This document shows, piece by piece, positions 33,826 through 39,297 of a stretch of DNA of 39,297 bases. Numbering within the stretch: the stretch's first letter is position 1; each line of letters starts with the position of its first letter. Both the position numbers and the translations under genes were made by a program. The notes under the pieces are model-generated. The model had not been told where the DNA came from. It searched no databases and saw only the letters and a list, made by a program, of their open reading frames with translations. The stretch comes from CAZFVY01 sp964522665. GTDB lineage: Bacteria > Verrucomicrobiota > Verrucomicrobiia > Limisphaerales > CAZFVY01. Location of the stretch: contig CAZFVY010000067.1 in the NCBI GenBank assembly GCA_964522665.1, positions 1 to 39,297 of the forward strand, given 5' to 3'.

Positions 33826-34041
33826 TTGAACGTTGAAAGGATTCGTCGCCGGCTTACTGGGGAATTTCGTCCGTTTACGCTCCGAACCTCGGATGGCCGG
33901 GTATACGCTGTTCCCCATCCGGAGTTCATCCTCATCGCTCCCCACGAGATCGGAGTGATCGGCGCGGACGGATATATCGACACGCTCGCGCCGATTGATG
34001 TCGTTTCGATCCGAACCTCGGCGCCGAGCCACGGCAAATAA
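33826..34041 (+). CDS. small conserved-looking protein with TTG start
   Basis: This 71-residue protein (NVERIRRRLTGEFRPFTLRT, then a DGRVYAVPHPEF block and G-V-I-G-A-D-G-Y-I-D-T-L-A-P-I-D-V-V) has the form of a small beta-rich protein that I have seen repeatedly in Verrucomicrobiota and Planctomycetota, without a known function. The start is TTG; GGGAG lies nine bases upstream, and no ATG or GTG gives a better fit. It stands alone and converges on the methyltransferase gene. Confidence 0.7.
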   Translation: MNVERIRRRLTGEFRPFTLRTSDGRVYAVPHPEFILIAPHEIGVIGADGYIDTLAPIDVVSIRTSAPSHGK

Positions 34042-34095
34042 CCGAGCGCCAGTCCACGGAAAAGACGGCCAGTGTATTAATCTTTTGACGATCGC

Positions 34096-34776
34096 TCAGA
34101 GCGTGGGCTTGAGCGTGCTCAATTCCTTCAGGTAGGGATTCTCGCGCGGGTTGTCGCCGCGAAAGACGAAGACCATCCAGCGGTAAAACGCGAGGCCGCT
34201 GATGTTTTTCGCGAGCCACGGCGCGTTATCCGGGAAGCGGCTCAGGTAAGGCCAGTCTTGGGTCCGGAATCCTTGGGGCCAGAAATTCACGTAGTCGGTC
34301 AGGCTCCGCAGGATATTGATGACGGAATTGCTGAAATCCCCGACGCAGCCACCCGTGTCCTCGACGACGTAGATGCCGTGCTGACTCAGGGTCGGAAAGA
34401 GGTGCTCGAACGAGGCGATCTGGTGCTGGGGAATGTGACTGCCGTCGTCGATGATCAAATCGAACCCGCCCGCAATGTTGGTGACGCTCTGCAGAAAGTT
34501 CTTGTCGCTCTGGTCGCCGATGTGAATTTTGACGCGGCCACTTTCGAACTGCTTGCATTTCGGGTCGATATCCAGCCCGTGAACGACCGCGTTCGGAAAA
34601 AACTCCTCCCACATGCGCACCGATTTCTGCGTCTGCACGCCGATCTCGAGCATGGAGCGGACCTCCTCCCGAACGTCGCGCAGATGGGTCCAATAATGCT
34701 GCAGGTAATTATGATTCCGCTTGCTAGGCTCGTGTTTTTCCCCGAGCAGTTCGAGCGCGTTCTTCCGATGTTTCAT
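34096..34776 (-). CDS. class I SAM-dependent methyltransferase, macrocin/CmcI-like
   Basis: The 226-residue protein has the SAM-binding motif S-M-L-E-I-G-V (about residues 40-46), an acidic strand end H-G-L-D-I-D-P-K (about 66-72), H-I-G-D-Q-S-D, and the metal-associated F-D-L-I-I-D-D-G-S-H near residue 110, the pattern of macrocin/mycinamicin O-methyltransferases and cephalosporin-hydroxylase-like enzymes. The likely acceptor is a sugar or phenolic hydroxyl, with Mg2+. It has no gene neighbours of a pathway, so its substrate is unknown. No Shine-Dalgarno site is visible. Confidence 0.85.
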   Translation of the reverse strand: MKHRKNALELLGEKHEPSKRNHNYLQHYWTHLRDVREEVRSMLEIGVQTQKSVRMWEEFFPNAVVHGLDIDPKCKQFESGRVKIHIGDQSDKNFLQSVTNIAGGFDLIIDDGSHIPQHQIASFEHLFPTLSQHGIYVVEDTGGCVGDFSNSVINILRSLTDYVNFWPQGFRTQDWPYLSRFPDNAPWLAKNISGLAFYRWMVFVFRGDNPRENPYLKELSTLKPTL

Positions 34777-35197
34777 GGCGTCCGGTTCGTATTGTTTGGC
34801 TGAAGCTCGCCGAACCTATAACGGAAGGCGCCGCCCGGGTCAAGGTGGGACGGCGGACGGGTGGGATGGCGGACGGAAGGGGTTAACGCCGTGAAAACCG
34901 AGCCTTTCAATTGCGTCGGAACGCTCTTTGCGGAATGGCAGTCGCCAATTGGGTTAGCTGGCCATCCGGTGAAAGAATCATGGGGGGAGGTTGGCGCTTA
35001 CTTAATCCGACGGCAGGGATGGCGCGCGGCGCCGTCAGCGGCGCGAAGCGGCGTCAGCGGATGACCGTTTCGGGCGTCCTAGTCCATTCGTTCCGCCCCG
35101 CCTTCGCTTCGCTGCGGCGGGAAGGTCACATCGCAGCGCGATGTCCCTACCCACTCGGCGCAGTCACCGGCGACGTAAACCATTCTCCGGTAATGTT
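34777..35197. other. gene-free gap
   Basis: No credible gene is seen in these 421 bases. It contains a second copy of the hairpin-plus-CCCTACCCA repeat at 35128-35153. Confidence 0.45.
35128..35153. repeat. hairpin plus CCCTACCCA repeat, copy B
   Basis: ACATCGC and GCGATGT form a 7-bp stem around AGC, followed at once by CCCTACCCA. Compared with 16441-16467 the stem sequence differs on both arms but pairing is kept, and the upstream context (CGCTGCG) is shared. Confidence 0.6.
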
Positions 35198-35458
35198 CTA
35201 ACCCTTAAGTAAGCGCCATTCCCCCGAAGCGGGTTGCGCACGATTTGCGACTTCAACCCACTCCGTGGTTAGCGCCCGAGGCGGCCAATCTTCGGGATAT
35301 TGGACAGTGAAATGGCGGTTGGTGTCGTGGTAGGTGACCGACCCGGACTGAACGTCCTCGGCGACCAGCACCCAGGCGTCACCCGACTTCTGGAACGCGG
35401 TTCGATCCAGCCAAACGGTGTTCGTTCCTTCAGTTCGGCGTGGATTCTTTGTTGCCAA
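35198..35458 (-). pseudogene. hypothetical protein or fragment, possibly frameshifted
   Basis: The 86-codon TTG-start frame reads protein-like from TVWLDRTAFQKSGDAWVLVA to the end (YPEDWPPRALTTEWVEVANR). An adjacent frame, about 35400-35538, is also protein-like (RIHAELKERTPFGW), with the switch near 35410. This suggests a single older gene broken by a frameshift, or a short gene with an internal start. I do not recognise the family. It is divergent from the ferredoxin gene. Confidence is low. Confidence 0.35.
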
Positions 35459-35559
35459 ACGGCGGAACCCGCGCCAACATCTTCGCGAAACAAAGCAGAG
35501 CCTGAAGGAAGACCAGGTCCAGCGTGGTTTTCCGCCAAGCTCTAACCCACAATAATTTT

Positions 35560-35880
35560 ATGGCGCATGTTGTTACCAGCAAATGTCTGAGCTGCAAATT
35601 TACCGATTGCGTGGAGGTCTGTCCGGTCGCTTGCTTCTATGAGCTTGACGGCCAATTGGTAATCCATCCCGACGAGTGCATCGATTGCACCGCCTGCGTG
35701 GCCGAATGCCCGGTCGAGGCGATTTACGCTGACAACGCCGTGCCGGACGAGTTCCAGGACAGCACGGAATACAACGCCACCGAGAGCAAGCGCGTGAAGG
35801 AAGCCGGCCAGGCCGCCATCACGACCAAAAAAGAACCGTTGCCGACCGCCGAAGCCCGCAAAGCCGAACTCGGCTATTAG
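35560..35880 (+). CDS. fdxA: seven-iron ferredoxin
   Basis: The 106-residue protein carries one [3Fe-4S] and one [4Fe-4S] cluster, as in Azotobacter ferredoxin I. C9, C17 and C50 match the 3Fe ligands; C21, C40, C43 and C46 match the 4Fe ligands; C12 and C25 correspond to free cysteines of that protein. The segments V-C-P-V-A-C-F-Y and H-P-D-E-C-I-D-C-T-A-C-V-A-E-C-P-V-E-A-I are close to the family. It transfers electrons in the cytoplasm; the partner is unknown. ATG at 35560 begins the conserved M-A-H-V-V-T; an upstream in-frame start at 35524 adds 12 residues that do not fit. No Shine-Dalgarno site. Confidence 0.93.
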   Translation: MAHVVTSKCLSCKFTDCVEVCPVACFYELDGQLVIHPDECIDCTACVAECPVEAIYADNAVPDEFQDSTEYNATESKRVKEAGQAAITTKKEPLPTAEARKAELGY

Positions 35881-35915
35881 CGTGGGGTTTCATAAATAGC
35901 CGGTCATTCTCGGGC
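35881..35915 (+). repeat. 34-bp dispersed repeat, degraded copy C
   Basis: CATAAATA and a following CGGTCATTCTCGGGC block align with the repeat copies at 38982 and 4236, with several differences in the first ten bases. It starts directly after the ferredoxin stop codon. The rest of the 366-bp gap to 36246 holds a TATAAT at 36189-36194 that may serve the next gene, with only a weak -35. Confidence 0.5.
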
Positions 35916-36246
35916 AACGGGTTTTCCGGGTTTCATCGTGGTCGTTTTCGGGCGCTACGGCGCCCGGCGATTCCGCGTTCAGTTCGTGGCTTGTCCCGCA
36001 CCCGGATTTCAAGGCTTCCCCGGGGGTTGAGGCGCATTTCGCCGCTACGACTCAGCCTGCCTGCGCTGTGACGGCAAAACCGACGGCTTCGGCTTGGAAT
36101 GTCACTTCACGACCGAGTTCTTTCTTCGATTTCGGCGCGGTTTTCCAAAGACGTGCTTCCCTCGGCCATTCCAAACGGCGAACCCGATTATAATAGTCGG
36201 ATTGGCAACCCGTGGCATCCTAAGAGGAAACAGAAAGGTAAAACTT

Positions 36247-36468
36247 ATGATGCTTGCACATGTCTTTGCCATGTTCTTTTTCTTCCCGGCGTTCGGCCTG
36301 ATTGGCTTGGCGCTCACGGCGTTCTGGATCTGGATGCTCGTCGATTGCGGGCGCCGGGTGGCCGACGGCGATCGGTCGAAGCTCGGCTGGCTGGTGGCCA
36401 TCGCGCTCTCGCATTTCCTCGGGGCGTTGGCTTACTTCATTTTTGGCCGGCCAACTCGATTTGATTGA
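36247..36468 (+). CDS. small PLDc_N-like membrane protein
   Basis: The 73-residue protein has two membrane helices (about residues 3-32 and 46-66) separated by the polar loop D-C-G-R-R-V-A-D-G-D-R-S-K-L-G-W, and ends in Y-F-I-F-G-R-P. This W-M-L-V-D-C ... L-G-W ... Y-F-x-x-G-R-P pattern is the phospholipase D-nuclease N-terminal (PLDc_N) family, usually small membrane proteins of unknown role. AAAGG eight bases before the ATG supports the start; the second ATG three bases later is equally possible. Confidence 0.75.
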   Translation: MMLAHVFAMFFFFPAFGLIGLALTAFWIWMLVDCGRRVADGDRSKLGWLVAIALSHFLGALAYFIFGRPTRFD

Positions 36469-36648
36469 CGACGGTGTAGTGCGGGTTCACCAGCGGAGAC
36501 GCCATTCACCGCCCCCTTCGGCCATAACGGACGACTGGGATGGGCCGCGTTTGGGACTTGAAGCAGTCAGTTATCCTCGCTCGCCCGTCGAAGCATTGAT
36601 CCTCCCCGGACCAGCGGTCACGGAGAAGGACAGCGCTGCCAAGACGAG

Positions 36649-37213
36649 GGCGCCCGTGGAGCGCCGTGGCACCCGCCTGCGCTGCGCTTCGGCGCGGCAA
36701 GCGCGTGGCGCGACACCGCTTTGGGCGCCGAAGCCGCCGGCAAACAACCGAACGGGAGCACACGTCCAGCCCGGCGAAAGCGTCGTCGCCGCTCCGCTCT
36801 GCCGACGCACTCCATACCGCGCGGCAACTCGCGTCCGAGCGCCCCTTGGAGCGCCGTGGCAAGCGCAGCGCGACACCGCTTTGGGCGCCGAAGCCGCCGT
36901 CAAACGCCCGAACGGGAGCACACGCCGTGGCTGGCGAAAGCGTCGTCGCCGCTCCGCTCTGCCGACGCACTCCATACCACGCGGCAACTCGCGTCCGAGC
37001 GTCCCTTGGAGCGCCGTGGCAAGCGCAGCGCGACACCGCTTTGGTCGCCGACGCCGCCGTCAAACGCCCGAACGGGAGCACACGTCCAGCCCGGCGAAAG
37101 CGTCGTCGTCGCTGCGCTCTGCCGACGCACTCCCTACCGCGTGGCAACACCCGTCCGAGCGCCCCTTGGAGCGCCGTGGCAAGCGTAGCGCGACACCGCT
37201 TTGGTCGCGATCG
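36649..37213. repeat. ~160-bp tandem repeat, about 3.3 copies
   Basis: The word GAGCGCCGTGGC recurs at 36659, 36849, 37009 and 37169, giving periods of 190, 160 and 160. The first unit carries an extra 30 bases, and the last is cut off after about 44. Each unit contains GCGACACCGCTTTGG. The 160-bp period is not a multiple of three, and several frames on both strands are open, so coding is unlikely. Within the 947-bp gap 36469-37415 I see no other structure. Confidence 0.85.
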
Positions 37214-37415
37214 ACACCCGCCCAAAGCGTTTCACCACGCGCTTTCTCACGGCCGAACTAATTAGGCAGAGGACGTCCCGGCGTCTCGTCGGTTTTCGGC
37301 CCGCCGTGGGCCAAGCTCGCCGTCACCGCAACCAGTTGGGGAAGTGATTCTCCGCGCGGCCGCCGCGGATAACTTCGATCTTCAGCAGAGGGTAACTAAC
37401 GGTCCGCCTCCCCAC

Positions 37416-38372
37416 TCACCGGAGGAAGCGCCTAAACCACGCGACGATGCGGGCGTTTCGATCTCGTCGATTGATCGCCGCCTCATGGATGTCCTTGGCA
37501 TAGACTATGAGTTCGTATGGTTTGCGCAGTAGGCTCAACTTTGTGGCGAAGGCAAGCGCTTCGGACGGAGGCACCTCTTCGTCCTCGCCGCCGTGGATGA
37601 TCAGCAGCGGAACGTTCAACTTTTCCGGCCAATTGATCGCAGACCTCTCCTCAAGAGCCGCCGCGGCTCGGCTGGGATAATCCGGTATCAACCCGGTCAC
37701 AAGCTCGACGATCCCGGGAGCTCTCTGCTTGGCGTTTTCCAGCGCGTCCTTCAGATCGAATACGGCGCCGACCACCGCGGCGGCGTTAACGATTGCACCC
37801 TGCCGCAGGGCGAGAAACGTCATCATGCCTCCGCGCGAGAACCCCAGAAAGAATAGATTTTTTCCATCCACGTACGGGAGACTGCCGGCAAGCGTGAGCA
37901 GATTGGTCACGTCATCAACGTCAGCGCCACCGCACTGTTCCCGCCCTTCCCCGCCATCGTTCCCACGATATTGGGAAGCGAGGACCACGAAGCCGTTCGA
38001 AGCGAGTTGATAAAAATCCAAAATGTTGGCGGCGTCGATTTTTCCGATATCGAGCAGGCCACCGCGGTTATAAATAATCGCCGGGTAACGCTTGCCCTCG
38101 GCGCCACGAGGTTTGACGATGAAACCCGTGATTTTCAGCCCGTCACTGAGGTATTGAATCCTGAGACATTCAATCGACCGGTTGTTCCTCGCGCGCTCGA
38201 ATTCCTCTCTGGAATAGAAGCGCTTTGTGAACGCCGACTGCTCTTCGAACGAAGTGAACCCGTAAGGTGTCTCAGTGATAAAGGGGCTTTTCGCCGCTCC
38301 AAGTTGCTCGGCGCTTGCGGTGCGGAAGCTAAAGACCGTTGCCGCTAAAACGATTGATAAATTCAGTCGCAT
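37416..38372 (-). CDS. secreted alpha/beta hydrolase (dipeptidyl-peptidase/dienelactone hydrolase type)
   Basis: The 318-residue protein has a signal peptide (MRLNLSIVLAATVFSFRTAS) and an alpha/beta hydrolase fold. The oxyanion region is Y-N-R-G-G-L-L, the nucleophile elbow G-F-S-R-G-G (Ser near residue 180), the acid H-G-G-E-D-E-E-V (near residue 263) and the base D-I-H-E (near residue 300), so the triad is complete. S9-type peptidases and acyl-esterases share this layout; the substrate is not predictable. The start is firm: AAGGA seven bases before the ATG. It appears to be a single-gene unit. Confidence 0.88.
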   Translation of the reverse strand: MRLNLSIVLAATVFSFRTASAEQLGAAKSPFITETPYGFTSFEEQSAFTKRFYSREEFERARNNRSIECLRIQYLSDGLKITGFIVKPRGAEGKRYPAIIYNRGGLLDIGKIDAANILDFYQLASNGFVVLASQYRGNDGGEGREQCGGADVDDVTNLLTLAGSLPYVDGKNLFFLGFSRGGMMTFLALRQGAIVNAAAVVGAVFDLKDALENAKQRAPGIVELVTGLIPDYPSRAAAALEERSAINWPEKLNVPLLIIHGGEDEEVPPSEALAFATKLSLLRKPYELIVYAKDIHEAAINRRDRNARIVAWFRRFLR

Positions 38373-38976
38373 GGGTGGTTCCTTCTCGGCGTCGCGCTAA
38401 TCGTCATTCCGCTCCTTGGGGCGGCGTTGAAAACCACTGGACGGAACCGGGGGATATTGCGAGTTGAGTCCAGGGTATGAGCTAACGAGAAATGGAGCTT
38501 CGCGCTTTTAGGTTCATCAAGGCGCATCGACGGCCCCCCAGTGTTCGCTGCGGTCCAAGCCTTCCGCGCTCCGTTCAGCTTCAGGCGCCAGACCCAGCCA
38601 GAAGCGTTCTCAGATTTGGGAGCCGTCACCGGCAGGCCGCTCGGGGTGACGCATTGGGCCGCCGTCAAGACGCTCGCGCCAGTTAAGAATCGTGTCGCTC
38701 GCTTCATCATTGGCGCCGCTTAGTGCAGCCGCCGTTATTGTCTTGGACTTGCCCCACATCTCCAAAGTTTCAAAAAACTTGCGGGCGGTTCGGCCCTCAT
38801 CGGCGCGGCGGCGGCCCGCCAGTCTGATGACGGGTAGCTTCCTCGTGCTGGGCCGGAGCCGCCGTGTGGCGATGAATCTCGATCCAGGCGAATCGGGTCG
38901 GTGAAGAAGCTGGCGGCGGCGTCTCGGCGCGGGCGCACGAGGTTTTGGCGGTGGAAGTTTGAAAAAGAGACGGTGA

Positions 38977-39040
38977 CTAGCGTAGTGTCTCATAAATAAC
39001 GGGTCACTCGCGGCCAGCTATTTATGAGACACTACACTAG
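38977..39040. repeat. 22-bp inverted repeat, dispersed repeat copy B
   Basis: Left arm 38977-38998 and right arm 39019-39040 are reverse complements with a single mismatch; the inner 17 bp (GTAGTGTCTCATAAATA and complement) are perfect. The 20-bp centre contains GGGTCACTCGCGGCC. Segment 38982-39015 recurs inverted at 4236-4269. The structure resembles a small non-autonomous element or the joined ends of one. Confidence 0.8.
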
Positions 39041-39263
39041 CGCCTGGCCTTCCACTCGGTGGGGCGAGGCTTTGCCGAGTGGTGACCGGCTTTCTCGCGA
39101 CCGTTTCCATCCCGATCAACGAGCCTCAAATAAGCGCCGCCCAGCGTGTTTCCAACGGGGAGCGAATTCCTCGAACGCCACGACACAGACATTGAGTCTG
39201 CGCAAGGGGGACGGAACGTTTTCCACCGGGGCGTGTGTGAACGCAGCGCCCCCGCGTCCGCCG

Positions 39264-39297
39264 CGGAAAGCGGTGTCGTGCTGCGCGCCTGCCGCGC
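39264..39297 (-). repeat. partial inverted copy of the 160-bp repeat
   Basis: AAAGCGGTGTCGTGCTGCGC is the reverse complement, with one change, of the GCGCAGCGCGACACCGCTTT core of the tandem units at 36649-37213. The window ends inside it. Confidence 0.55.

Larger units (their letters stand above)
38373..39297. other. gene-free right edge
   Basis: Several short open frames exist on both strands between 38373 and 38993, but none has a ribosome site, recognisable motif or sensible composition, so I call no gene. The segment holds the inverted repeat at 38977-39040 and, at the extreme right edge, part of an inverted copy of the 160-bp repeat. Confidence 0.45.

Noticed and set aside
36302..37265. 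Several overlapping open frames on both strands
   Set aside because: They run through the 160-bp tandem repeat in shifted frames. The period is not a multiple of three, so a conserved protein repeat is not possible.
38363..38993. Minus-strand frames of 115 and 127 codons
   Set aside because: No motif, ribosome site or plausible composition; the region contains repeats and is better called non-coding.

Overview
The window is GC-rich bacterial chromosome with mostly single-copy housekeeping and accessory genes, no rRNA, tRNA or CRISPR array, and many short palindromic repeats between genes. I infer Verrucomicrobiota, most likely a Pedosphaera/Limisphaera-like lineage. The reasons are a pseudopilin with an H-X9-DG tail, an ECF sigma factor fused to a large membrane domain, several secreted proteins of unknown function, and the repeat-rich intergenic DNA. 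No 16S gene or other definitive marker is present, so this is inference.

Layout. 1-4.6 kb: hairpin repeats, a type II/IV pseudopilin, a secreted protein of unknown function with a clear terminator, a proline/alanine-rich protein, and a repeat-filled gap. 4.6-15.7 kb: a secreted DUF885 metallopeptidase-like protein, then a stretch that looks like a small defence/toxin-antitoxin island. It holds (i) a minus-strand pair: a regulator with a PD-(D/E)XK-like N-terminus plus a nucleotidyltransferase-like protein, behind three copies of a 9-bp operator motif; (ii) a membrane-anchored PQQ-type beta-propeller; (iii) an AbiEi/AbiEii type IV toxin-antitoxin operon behind two long perfect palindromes, each carrying the same TTGACA-N17-TATGCT promoter; (iv) a secreted beta-lactamase-fold serine hydrolase; (v) a tiny winged-helix-like protein paired with a dGTPase-family HD phosphohydrolase.

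15.9-25.0 kb: a minus-strand nitrogen-scavenging operon: an NrtA/NasS-like protein without an export signal, then urtA, urtB, urtC, urtD, urtE, formamidase fmdA and, after a repeat-bearing gap, a FmdB-type zinc ribbon. A divergent LysR gene probably controls it. Urea or short amides would be imported by the ABC system, and formamide hydrolysed to ammonium and formate in the cytoplasm. No urease is present in the window, so short amides are at least as likely a substrate as urea.

25.3-30.1 kb: a co-directional minus-strand cluster of an ECF sigma-membrane fusion, an acyltransferase-3 family membrane protein, and an ABC-2 ATPase/permease pair. 30.1-39.3 kb: a 17-bp tandem array, a VOC/glyoxalase protein, a PilT-like ATPase, a HEAT-repeat lipoprotein-like or membrane-anchored protein, a small TTG-start protein, a methyltransferase, a seven-iron ferredoxin, a small PLDc_N-like membrane protein, a 160-bp tandem repeat block, a secreted alpha/beta hydrolase, and a terminal region with a 22-bp inverted repeat related to sequence found 35 kb away.

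Shine-Dalgarno use is mixed: some genes have a strong site (fmdA, the VOC protein, the hydrolase) and many have none. Starts of genes lacking one are less certain. All functional calls come from reading motifs; no database search was run.
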